DNA of 12,706 nucleotides from Bacteroidales bacterium UBA1754 (GTDB taxonomy: Bacteria; Bacteroidota; Bacteroidia; Bacteroidales; Paludibacteraceae), in the NCBI GenBank assembly GCA_002315615.1, contig DCHK01000040.1, forward strand, positions 1 to 12,706, read 5' to 3'. Shown piece after piece: positions 6,489-12,706 of the stretch (the stretch's first letter is position 1; each line of letters starts with the position of its first letter). A program made the position numbers and the translations under genes. The notes beneath the pieces were generated by a model that saw only the letters and a list, made by a program, of their open reading frames with translations, was not told the DNA's origin and made no database searches.

Positions 6489-7703
6489 CTACTTACAAAC
6501 AAAGCCAACTTTTTTCAAATCGTCCCAAAAGGTTGGATAAGACTTTGTTACGACTTCGGGGTTTTCTATATTCAAATGTTTTACTTTCAATGCAATCGGT
6601 GCAAATGCCATTGCCATACGATGATCGTTGTATGTCTTTATGGATATTTCGTTCTCGCTTTTTTTCTTAATTCCGTCCCAAGACAAAACCGCTTCTTCGG
6701 TTTCTTTTAACACATATCCCAACTTAGCCATTTCTGTGATAAGGGCTTCTATGCGGTCGGTTTCTTTTATCTTCAAACTTTGCAAACCCGAAAACTCAAA
6801 CGGCACACCGAGCATACAGCAAGTTACCACAAATGTTTGAACTAAATCTGGTTGCTCTACAAAGTTGTAAATCATCTTTTTATCCGTCGTTTCACCATTA
6901 TAACGAATGACGGCACCTTCTTTTGTATAATTCGTTTCTACACCCAAAGCAGAAAATAGTTCCGCCACAATGGCATCGCCTTGCAGACTATGTCTACCAA
7001 GCCCCTTTAGCAACACCTCACCTTCGCCACAAATAGCCAACATCTCGTACCAATACGACGCTGCCGACCAATCGGACTCCACCACAAATTTTACAGGTTT
7101 ATATTGCTGTGGTTCTATCGTAATCGCACTTTTCGACCAAGTATATTTCACACCAAACTGCTCCATAATCTTGAGTGTGAGCAAAATGTATGGTTTAGAA
7201 ATAACATTGCCGTGCAACGAAAGTTTCAATCCTTTTTTCATATACGGTGCCACCATTAGCAATGCCGAGATATACTGACTGCTAACGCCTCCGTCCAATT
7301 TTATTTCGCCACCTTCGAGGGGAGAACCATAAATGTATAAAGGTGGAAAGCCTTCTTTTTCGGTGTATTCTATATTTGCGCCCAACAAATACAACGCATC
7401 AACCAATATTTTTATCGGGCGTTGTTTCATTCGCTCGCTACCCGTTATTTGCCATTCGCCTTTTTTATTGGTAAAATAAGCCGTAAGGAAACGCATTGCA
7501 GTTCCCGCAGCACCTATGTCGAAGATATTTTGCTCGCTTTCTATTGCGTCAAGCACTACACGCGTGTCGTCGCAATCAGAAAGGTTCTCTATTGCCATAT
7601 CAATTCCACTCAAAGCCTTTATAATTAAAACTCGGTTGCTGATGCTTTTAGACGCAGGCAATTGTATTGTTCCTTCTATATGACTTGGTGCAGTTATTTG
7701 CAT
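6489..7703 (-). CDS. aroA: 3-phosphoshikimate 1-carboxyvinyltransferase (EPSP synthase)
   Basis: This 404-residue cytoplasmic enzyme joins shikimate-3-phosphate and PEP in the sixth step of the shikimate pathway. It shows LPASKSISNR (15-24, Lys19 binding substrate), GAAGTAMRF (64-72), DGGVSSQYISALLM (137-150), SDWSAASYW (210-218), EQPDLVQTF (283-291, Asp286 at the catalytic Asp position), KETDRIEAL (313-321), NDHRMAMA (359-366) and SYPTFWDDL (388-396). It is about 20 residues shorter than the E. coli enzyme. The position after AGTAMR is Phe rather than the Pro of E. coli AroA. It lies 102 bp behind aroB with no promoter-like box or terminator between, so the two probably form one transcript. 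Confidence 0.96.
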   Translation of the reverse strand: MQITAPSHIEGTIQLPASKSISNRVLIIKALSGIDMAIENLSDCDDTRVVLDAIESEQNIFDIGAAGTAMRFLTAYFTNKKGEWQITGSERMKQRPIKILVDALYLLGANIEYTEKEGFPPLYIYGSPLEGGEIKLDGGVSSQYISALLMVAPYMKKGLKLSLHGNVISKPYILLTLKIMEQFGVKYTWSKSAITIEPQQYKPVKFVVESDWSAASYWYEMLAICGEGEVLLKGLGRHSLQGDAIVAELFSALGVETNYTKEGAVIRYNGETTDKKMIYNFVEQPDLVQTFVVTCCMLGVPFEFSGLQSLKIKETDRIEALITEMAKLGYVLKETEEAVLSWDGIKKKSENEISIKTYNDHRMAMAFAPIALKVKHLNIENPEVVTKSYPTFWDDLKKVGFVCK

Positions 7704-7733
7704 TGTTTATTTATTTCCCTTCGGTCAGTAATT

Positions 7734-7797
7734 GGTGATTTGGTGATTTGATGATTTACTTTGCTTCTCGTATCTTGTTTCATACTTCTCGCTTCTC
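7734..7797. repeat. Short imperfect tandem repeats in the aroB-aroA spacer
   Basis: Three adjacent octamers GGTGATTT, GGTGATTT and GATGATTT occupy 7734-7757. They are followed by three copies of a GCTTCTC/ACTTCTC motif at 7763-7769, 7784-7790 and 7791-7797. Together they fill most of the 102-bp spacer. No hairpin, promoter box or small gene is evident. This looks like the repeat-derived filler I associate with Bacteroidales intergenic DNA, though that comparison is from memory. Confidence 0.6.
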
Positions 7798-7805
7798 TTT
7801 TCTTT

Positions 7806-8861
7806 TCAGTTCGCGTCACGATAAAAATCGAGTGCTTCGAATATTTCTTCTTTTGTGGCTGTTTGATTTATTTTCAAATTGCCAATGCCCGCCAACAACG
7901 TGAAATTTATCTCTGATGAAATATTCTTTTTATCGTGCCTCATCAGTTCGTACAAACGGTCGTAACTCTTGCAACCGAAATCGAATTTTTCGTAATTCTC
8001 AAATATCAACGCATTTATTTGACGCATCAAAGGCAATGGAAATCCTACTTTGACGTATGACAAATACAACTCGCAAACCATACCAAAAGCAACTGCATAG
8101 CCGTGAAGTATAGGTTTGCCAATCTCGTGCGAATAACTCTCTATGGCGTGACCGATAGTATGACCAAAATTCAATGCCTTACGGATATTCTGCTCTTTTG
8201 GGTCTTTTTCTACAAAATATTCTTTTACAACAATGGAACTTTTTAGTAATTCTGTAAACTTATCAAAATCAATATTTTGCAAATCGAAATTCACCACTTT
8301 TTTCAATTCTTCTTCCGAAGAAATCAATCCGTGTTTAAGCATTTCGGCATAACCAGAAAGGAAATTTTGATGGTCGAGTGTACGGAAAAATTGTGGGTCA
8401 ATCAGCACATAGTCGGCTGGATTTATCACACCAACCTCGTTTTTCAGTCCACAAAAATTGATGCCTGTTTTTCCTCCTACTGCAGCGTCAATAGTGCCAA
8501 GCAGTGTGGTAGGAATATTGATGTAGTCAATGCCACGTTTGAATGTAGAAGCCGCAAAACCACCTATGTCGGTTATCATTCCGCCACCGAGGTTTATCAT
8601 CAACGAACTACGTGTAGCACCATTTTCGCTCAAAAACTGCCAAATATATGCCAAATGTTCAAGGTTTTTGTTCTCGTCGCCCGCCGGTATTTCTATTACT
8701 TTTGCAGATGACAAAAAATCAACTTCGCTCAATTTTGGCAGACAAATTTTTGCTGTATTCGTGTCGGTCAAAACAAAAATAGAAGAATAATCCTCCTTAG
8801 AAACTATATCTTTCAATGTTTCAAGGATGTTTTTGCAGATTATTACTTTTTGTTTCGACAT
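7806..8861 (-). CDS. aroB: 3-dehydroquinate synthase
   Basis: This 351-residue cytoplasmic enzyme makes 3-dehydroquinate from DAHP, using NAD+ and a divalent metal, in the second shikimate step. The NAD-binding stretch is LGGGMITDIGGFAAS (91-105), followed by IPTTLLGTIDAAVGGKTGIN (116-135). The metal ligands are Glu173 in AEMLKHG, His234 in FGHTIGHA and His253 in LHGYAVAFGM. The usual HGE after the last ligand is HGY here, which I recall from other Bacteroidetes. The open frame runs upstream to a GTG at 9083, overlapping the neighbouring GTPase gene. The ATG at 8861 gives the correct family length, and a TATCTTTG box stands just upstream. aroA follows. Confidence 0.96.
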   Translation of the reverse strand: MSKQKVIICKNILETLKDIVSKEDYSSIFVLTDTNTAKICLPKLSEVDFLSSAKVIEIPAGDENKNLEHLAYIWQFLSENGATRSSLMINLGGGMITDIGGFAASTFKRGIDYINIPTTLLGTIDAAVGGKTGINFCGLKNEVGVINPADYVLIDPQFFRTLDHQNFLSGYAEMLKHGLISSEEELKKVVNFDLQNIDFDKFTELLKSSIVVKEYFVEKDPKEQNIRKALNFGHTIGHAIESYSHEIGKPILHGYAVAFGMVCELYLSYVKVGFPLPLMRQINALIFENYEKFDFGCKSYDRLYELMRHDKKNISSEINFTLLAGIGNLKINQTATKEEIFEALDFYRDAN

Positions 8862-8880
8862 ATTTCTCGTTTTTTCCTCG

Positions 8881-8888
8881 CAAAGATA
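8881..8888 (-). promoter_or_regulatory. Candidate -7 element (TATCTTTG) for aroB-aroA
   Basis: The minus strand reads TATCTTTG, matching TAnnTTTG, 19 bp upstream of the aroB ATG at 8861 and inside the 47-bp gap after the GTPase gene. No TTTG -33 box is visible at the expected spacing. The element supports the ATG at 8861 as the aroB start and suggests aroB-aroA can be transcribed separately from the GTPase. Confidence 0.55.
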
Positions 8889-8908
8889 ACACTTTTTTAG
8901 TTTGCTTG

Positions 8909-10141
8909 TTATTTCACCAAACAAGCGTCCAAGTCTTTCTTTATTGCTTCTTTGTCCATATTCTGACCGATAAATACTATTTTTTGCATACGGTCGCCAT
9001 ACGTATCGTCCCAATCTGCCACAAGCGAAGGATTTTCTTCCATCATTTCGAGCAATTCCTCGCGAGGCATCGTGGCATACCACCTACCCACATCTTTCAA
9101 TGTAGTTTGCTTTCCGGCTTGCTCAAAAAGATAACACGTATCGGGTTGGTCATCGAAATAGCAAATGCCTTTCGACCTTATCACACTTTTTGGATACTGA
9201 TGGGCAATGAAATAATCAAATTTGTTGATATTAAATGGATTGCGTGCATAATATACAAACGTACCTATGCCATATTCCTCCACTTCGCCACCCTCGTGGT
9301 CGTGGTGATGATGGTGGTGATGATGCTCGTGTTCGTCCTCATCTTCATCATCGTCGTCGTGATGGTGGTGGTGTTCTTCTTCCTCGTCATCGTCTTCTTC
9401 TTCGTGATGTTTTTCGAGTTCATTTATCCAAGCGGCAGAAGTTGCCACCTCGTCAAAATCGAACATTCCTGTTCCTAAAATCTCGTCAAAATCTACATCG
9501 CCATAGTCGCATTCTATTATCTTGGCTTTTGGTTGCAAAGCACGGATAATTTCTTTCACGCGTGCCAACTCATCTTTGCTCACTTCGCTTGCCTTGTTGA
9601 GCAACACCACATTGCAAAATTCTATTTGTTGAATAATCAGATTTTCAATGTCTTCTTCGTCAATGTCTTTTTTGAGCAAATCGTTTCCGTTGCCAAATTC
9701 ATCTCGCATACGCAATGCATCGACCACCGTAACTATGCAGTCTAAGCGTGGAAGACCATCAATCACATACTTCAACTCCATACGAGGCATAGAACAAATT
9801 GTCTGTGCAATTGGCTCTGGCTCGCAAATACCGCTTGCTTCTATCACTATGTAGTCGAAACGATGTAACGCAATGATGTCGTGAAGTTGCTCAACTAAGT
9901 CCATCTTCAACGTACAACAGATACAACCATTTTGAAGTGCCACCAGACTATCGTCCTTTTGTCCTACCACACCACCTTGTTGTATCAGTCGCGCATCGAT
10001 GTTCACTTCGCCAATATCATTGACGATAACCGCAAATTTTATGCCTTTGTTATTTGAAAGGATTCTATTCAGTAATGTAGTTTTTCCACTACCAAGATAA
10101 CCTGTAAGCAATAGTACAGGAATTTCCGAATCATTTATCAT
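8909..10141 (-). CDS. COG0523/CobW-family metal-chaperone GTPase with His/Asp/Glu-rich tract
   Basis: This 410-residue cytoplasmic G3E-family GTPase belongs to a group that delivers or handles metals such as zinc or cobalt. It has Walker A GYLGSGKTT (14-22), the diagnostic metal-binding CxCC in NGCICCTL (Cys73, 75, 76), DYIVIEASG (96-104), and NKAS (182-185) at the guanine-specificity position. Residues 245-283 are only His (17), Asp (10) and Glu (12), a likely metal-binding linker. The CobW C-terminal domain covers about 290-408. The 65 bp upstream carries AT-rich near-repeats of TTCAATTA and no visible promoter box or Zur-like palindrome, so it is probably transcribed with deoC. The metal and client are unknown. 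AroB, a metal enzyme, is encoded 47 bp downstream, which may be coincidence. Confidence 0.92.
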   Translation of the reverse strand: MINDSEIPVLLLTGYLGSGKTTLLNRILSNNKGIKFAVIVNDIGEVNIDARLIQQGGVVGQKDDSLVALQNGCICCTLKMDLVEQLHDIIALHRFDYIVIEASGICEPEPIAQTICSMPRMELKYVIDGLPRLDCIVTVVDALRMRDEFGNGNDLLKKDIDEEDIENLIIQQIEFCNVVLLNKASEVSKDELARVKEIIRALQPKAKIIECDYGDVDFDEILGTGMFDFDEVATSAAWINELEKHHEEEDDDEEEEHHHHHDDDDEDEDEHEHHHHHHHHDHEGGEVEEYGIGTFVYYARNPFNINKFDYFIAHQYPKSVIRSKGICYFDDQPDTCYLFEQAGKQTTLKDVGRWYATMPREELLEMMEENPSLVADWDDTYGDRMQKIVFIGQNMDKEAIKKDLDACLVK

Positions 10142-10206
10142 AATCAGTTACTTAATTTTCAATTATTCAATTTCCAATTAAACAATAAACACTTAACGAA
10201 TAAACG

Positions 10207-11103
10207 CTAAAAATACTTTTCTTGCATATCTGCAATTTGTGCCAACACATTGTTTGCCAAGCGACTTGCACCTATGCGGAATGTCTCTTTCGTAATGTAT
10301 TGTTTTCCTAAAATTTCCGACACAATGGTGTAATACTTCACCGCATCGGCAGTTTCTGATACGCCACCAGCAACCTTTACACCCACTTTGGCACCATTTT
10401 TCTCGTTCCACTCTTTCACTGCTTGGCACATTACATAAACACCTTCGAGCGTGGCACCTGCCATCGATTTTCCCGTAGAAGTTTTAATAAAATCGGCACC
10501 GCAAGCCATAGCGAGTATAGATGCTTTCGCAATATTTGCAGCAGATTTAAGCGCACAAATTTCGAGTATCACCTTTAGGCGCGCACCACGACAAGCCGAT
10601 TTTATCTCTGATATTTCTTCCTCCACCCTATCATATTTTCCTTCGAGGAAATACTGCAACGGAAAAACCATATCAATCTCGGTAGCACCTTCGAGCACTG
10701 CCATAGCAGTTTCTGCTACTTTCACTTCCAAAAATGTTTGTGGAGCAGGAAATCCAGCAGCAACTGAAGCAATTTCTACATCTGTATCGTCGCCCAACGC
10801 TTCTTTTGCCGCTGCCACACACGACGGATACACACACACTGCCGCTACATTTGGCAACTCGGGATATACTTCGTTGAAATCTGCCACTTTTTGCGCAAAA
10901 TCGGCAATTTTTTCTTCCGTATCGGTATTGTTCAGCGAGGTGAGGTCAATACACGAGAAAATGGTTTTCAGCACATCTTCGTTGTCGTTTTTCTCTGCTT
11001 TTTCTTCTACTATGTTCTTTACTGCTTTTGCTACCGAAGCATCGGTGAGTTTACTGCACTCGTAAACCTTAAATAGTTCTTTGTACTTATTATACTCTTC
11101 CAT
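10207..11103 (-). CDS. deoC: Deoxyribose-phosphate aldolase
   Basis: DeoC splits 2-deoxyribose-5-phosphate into glyceraldehyde-3-phosphate and acetaldehyde, in the cytoplasm, for deoxynucleoside breakdown. In the 298 residues, the Schiff-base lysine is Lys207 in DFIKTSTGK, the partner Lys243 lies in GVKVAGGV, and Asp144 lies in EIDMVFP. The phosphate-binding region is RIGASRLANN (276-285). The protein is longer than the roughly 260-residue E. coli enzyme through an N-terminal extension of about 40 residues. It begins 4 bp after the stop of the MazG-like gene, so the two are tightly coupled. The ATG at 11103 is the natural start. Confidence 0.95.
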   Translation of the reverse strand: MEEYNKYKELFKVYECSKLTDASVAKAVKNIVEEKAEKNDNEDVLKTIFSCIDLTSLNNTDTEEKIADFAQKVADFNEVYPELPNVAAVCVYPSCVAAAKEALGDDTDVEIASVAAGFPAPQTFLEVKVAETAMAVLEGATEIDMVFPLQYFLEGKYDRVEEEISEIKSACRGARLKVILEICALKSAANIAKASILAMACGADFIKTSTGKSMAGATLEGVYVMCQAVKEWNEKNGAKVGVKVAGGVSETADAVKYYTIVSEILGKQYITKETFRIGASRLANNVLAQIADMQEKYF

Positions 11104-11107
11104 ATTG

Positions 11108-11434
11108 TTATTTTAATTTCTCGTTATTTATGTGGCGTGTTTTGTCGCGGTTTGTTTTCTTCTCGATATTTTTCTTAAATGCTTCCTCAAGATTTACGCC
11201 GGTTTGGTTGGCAAGACACACAAGCACCCAAAGCACATCTGCCATTTCGTCTGCCATATCTTTGTCCTTGTCCGACTCTTTGAACGACTGCTCGCCATAT
11301 TTTCGTGCCACAACGCTTGCCAACTCTCCCACTTCTTCGGTGAGAATAACCATATTGGTGAGTTCGTTGAAATAGCGCACGCCGTATTTTTTTATCCAAT
11401 CGTCAACTTGTTTTTGTGCTTCTTGTATCGTCAT
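11108..11434 (-). CDS. MazG-like nucleotide pyrophosphohydrolase
   Basis: This small, all-helical cytoplasmic enzyme of 108 residues probably hydrolyses (d)NTPs to monophosphate and pyrophosphate. The metal-binding MazG signature is present: EEVGE at 33-37, followed by DEMADVLW (62-69) with Glu63 and Asp66. It is a single-domain member of the MazG/all-alpha NTP pyrophosphatase superfamily, not the two-domain MazG. The substrate cannot be read from the sequence. deoC follows after 4 bp, which points to deoxynucleotide turnover. It is preceded by an intrinsic terminator, so it should have its own promoter in the short region before 11434, but I could not find a convincing TAnnTTTG box there. 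Confidence 0.9.
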   Translation of the reverse strand: MTIQEAQKQVDDWIKKYGVRYFNELTNMVILTEEVGELASVVARKYGEQSFKESDKDKDMADEMADVLWVLVCLANQTGVNLEEAFKKNIEKKTNRDKTRHINNEKLK

Positions 11435-11455
11435 CTTGAATTTTATAAATTACAA

Positions 11456-11489
11456 AAAGACAGGACTATGTTATTATAATCCTGCCTTT
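11456..11489 (-). terminator. Intrinsic terminator after the MORN-repeat gene
   Basis: On the minus strand AAAGGCAGGA (11489-11480) pairs with TCCTGTCTTT (11465-11456) over 10 bp with one G-U pair and a 14-base loop, and the T-run continues as TTTTTG. It lies 26 bp past the MORN gene stop codon and 21 bp before the MazG-like ATG. It is the clearest terminator in the window and separates dtd plus the MORN gene from the MazG-like gene and deoC. Confidence 0.75.
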
Positions 11490-11515
11490 GTATTAAAAAG
11501 CCAAATCGTTGTCTG

Positions 11516-12163
11516 TTATTTTTTTACTGCTGGCACACCATTTTCATATTCAATTTTTGCGCCACAACTTTTGTATGTGAATGTTCCGTTTTTGAAAAGG
11601 TCATTTTCGAAAGTACCATCTTGAACATTACCATTGTTTGTGGTGTAAATGCCTTTACCACTTTTTTTATCGGCATTCCACTCGCCATCGTAACTTGCAC
11701 CGTTTCCGTAGGTCATTTTCCCTTTTCCTTGACGAAGACCATTTTCAAAATTTCCTTCGTACTTATCGTTGCTTGCAGCCCAAGCGTATGCACCTTCGCC
11801 ATTGAATTTATCAGCATTGAAAGTTCCCTCATACTTATCGCCATTAGCAAAAACAATAGTTCCGTTACCAGTTTTTTCGTTTGCCTTAAATTCACCGTCG
11901 AATTTTGTTCCGTTGGCGAATGTAATTGTTCCTTTGCCATCAAGTTTTCCAGCAGCAAAGTTGCCTTCGTACTTGTCGCCATTGACTTTTGTTAGTGTTC
12001 CTTGTCCTTCGGGCATTCCGTTCATAAAGTTACCTTCGTACTTATCACCGTTAGCCCAAGTGTAAGTTCCTTCACCATTGCGGCAGTCGCCATTACAAAC
12101 TTGTGCAAATGTCATTGTTGTTCCGAGCAATGCGGAAGCAATCAAAATAGTTAATTTTTTCAT
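11516..12163 (-). CDS. Exported MORN-repeat protein
   Basis: This 215-residue protein has a signal peptide (MKKLTILIASALLG, cleavage predicted after TFA at residue 20, then Gln). The rest is about seven MORN repeats with a 23-residue period. The (Y/F)(E/D)G(N/E/T)(F/W) cores begin at residues 42, 65, 88, 111, 135, 158 and 181, and most units contain a GxG with ANGDKYEG-type joins. There are four cysteines, two near the mature N-terminus (23, 27), one at 200, and none in the repeats, if the count is limited to the mature chain these are three. MORN repeats form elongated beta-sheet surfaces used for binding or as scaffolds; no enzymatic domain is present. The open frame starts at a TTG at 12172, but the ATG at 12163 is the first proper start. 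It lies 31 bp behind dtd. The ligand and function are unknown. Confidence 0.9.
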   Translation of the reverse strand: MKKLTILIASALLGTTMTFAQVCNGDCRNGEGTYTWANGDKYEGNFMNGMPEGQGTLTKVNGDKYEGNFAAGKLDGKGTITFANGTKFDGEFKANEKTGNGTIVFANGDKYEGTFNADKFNGEGAYAWAASNDKYEGNFENGLRQGKGKMTYGNGASYDGEWNADKKSGKGIYTTNNGNVQDGTFENDLFKNGTFTYKSCGAKIEYENGVPAVKK

Positions 12164-12194
12164 TTTTATCAAACTTAAGTTATTGTTTTTATGT

Positions 12195-12647
12195 TTATTC
12201 CTTATTTTTCGAATCTATCAAAATTGTTACAGGACCATCGTTGAGTAATGTGATTTTCATATCGGCACCAAAAACGCCCGTTTTTACCGTTTTGCCCATT
12301 GCTGCAGATAGTTTCGCACAAATTTCTTCGTACAGCGGTTTTGATATTTCGTGCTTTGCTGCTTTTATGTACGATGGGCGATTGCCTTTTTTCGTCTGTG
12401 CGTGCAGTGTAAACTGACTTACCACCATCAATTCTCCGTCAATCTCCATCACACTACGATTCATCACCCCATTTTCGTCGTCGAATATGCGCAACAACGG
12501 AATTTTCTTTACCATATAATCCACATCCTCCGATGTATCTTCGGTTTCCACTCCCACCAAAACCATCAGTCCCTTGCCAATTTCCGAAAAGACTTGTCCG
12601 TCAATGACAAGCGACGCAAAACTCACTCTTTGAATCACAACTCGCAT
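12195..12647 (-). CDS. dtd: D-aminoacyl-tRNA deacylase
   Basis: DTD hydrolyses D-amino acids (and Gly mischarged on tRNA-Ala) from tRNA, protecting translation in the cytoplasm. The 150-residue length is normal. The N-terminus MRVVIQRVSFASLVIDG is typical. Both active-site signatures are present: SQFTLHA (77-83) and the Gly-cisPro motif NDGPVT (136-141). RPSYIKAA (90-97) is also conserved. It is the most upstream gene in the window, followed by the MORN gene. A promoter-like pair is found immediately upstream. The frame further upstream has no recognisable coding sequence before the window edge. Confidence 0.96.
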   Translation of the reverse strand: MRVVIQRVSFASLVIDGQVFSEIGKGLMVLVGVETEDTSEDVDYMVKKIPLLRIFDDENGVMNRSVMEIDGELMVVSQFTLHAQTKKGNRPSYIKAAKHEISKPLYEEICAKLSAAMGKTVKTGVFGADMKITLLNDGPVTILIDSKNKE

Positions 12648-12654
12648 AATAGAA

Positions 12655-12687
12655 CAAAGAAAACAAAAAAAAATTGAACCACAAAAA
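12655..12687 (-). promoter_or_regulatory. Candidate promoter of dtd
   Basis: On the minus strand TTTTTG (12687-12682) and TTTCTTTG (12662-12655) are separated by exactly 19 bases. The first fits the -33 element; the second matches TAnnTTTG at all but the A. Transcription starting about six bases later would give an almost leaderless dtd mRNA (ATG at 12647). The surrounding DNA is A/T homopolymer-rich, so chance matches are likely. Confidence 0.35.
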
Positions 12688-12706
12688 GAATTTTCAGAAA
12701 AATGAA

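Noticed and set aside
8862..9083. N-terminal extension of the aroB frame, overlapping the GTPase gene
   Set aside because: The extension is not AroB-like, starts at GTG, and would bypass the TATCTTTG box. The ATG at 8861 gives a normal-length enzyme.
8816..9478. Plus-strand open frame with long Val/Met/Phe runs resembling a membrane protein
   Set aside because: It is the antisense of the GTPase's His/Asp/Glu codons and of the aroB start region. The apparent hydrophobicity is an artefact of reading those codons in reverse.
10142..10206. Possible Zur operator upstream of the CobW-type GTPase
   Set aside because: The region is AT-rich with near-repeats of TTCAATTA but contains no recognisable dyad of the Zur type.
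11621..11995. Plus-strand open frames across the MORN-repeat gene
   Set aside because: They arise from the periodic DNA encoding the 23-residue repeats and have no independent support.

Overview
The window reads as a chromosomal stretch from a Bacteroidota bacterium, most likely Bacteroidales. The evidence is AT-rich DNA, a recurring -7 promoter element TAnnTTTG (mostly as TATCTTTG), no obvious Shine-Dalgarno sequences, a long signal peptidase I of Bacteroidetes type, a WbqC-family gene just downstream of it, and exported proteins whose predicted cleavage site is followed by Gln. All supported genes lie on the minus strand, so transcription runs from high to low coordinates. I saw no tRNA, rRNA, CRISPR array, transposase or integrase.

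Layout in order of transcription. (1) 12647-11516: dtd (D-aminoacyl-tRNA deacylase), then an exported MORN-repeat protein, closed by a good intrinsic terminator at 11456-11489. (2) 11434-8909: a MazG-like nucleotide pyrophosphohydrolase, deoC 4 bp behind it, and a COG0523/CobW-type metal-chaperone GTPase with a 39-residue tract made only of His, Asp and Glu. (3) 8861-6489: aroB and aroA, two steps of the shikimate pathway, separated by a 102-bp spacer of short imperfect repeats. (4) 6450-4781: an AAA+/STAND-type ATPase with a C-terminal PD-(D/E)XK-like domain, flanked by two identical 60-bp direct repeats. Each repeat holds a perfect 14-bp inverted repeat, and a diverged third unit lies beside the copy near aroA. 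(5) 4692-1815: dapB (lysine/diaminopimelate synthesis), lepB (signal peptidase I) and a WbqC-family gene, with a 31-bp imperfect inverted repeat between dapB and lepB. (6) 1731-124: an exported S41/CtpA-type processing protease with its own promoter, followed by the first 32 codons of an unidentified gene at the window edge.

Most of the window is housekeeping: cell-wall and aromatic amino-acid precursors, protein export and processing, translation quality control, and deoxynucleotide turnover. The one part that looks accessory is the ATPase cassette at 4781-6450. Its repeats, palindromes and nuclease-like domain make it a candidate mobile or self-maintaining element without a transposase. That is an inference; the repeats themselves are directly visible. 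The simpler alternative is a gene bracketed by duplicated terminator-like hairpins.
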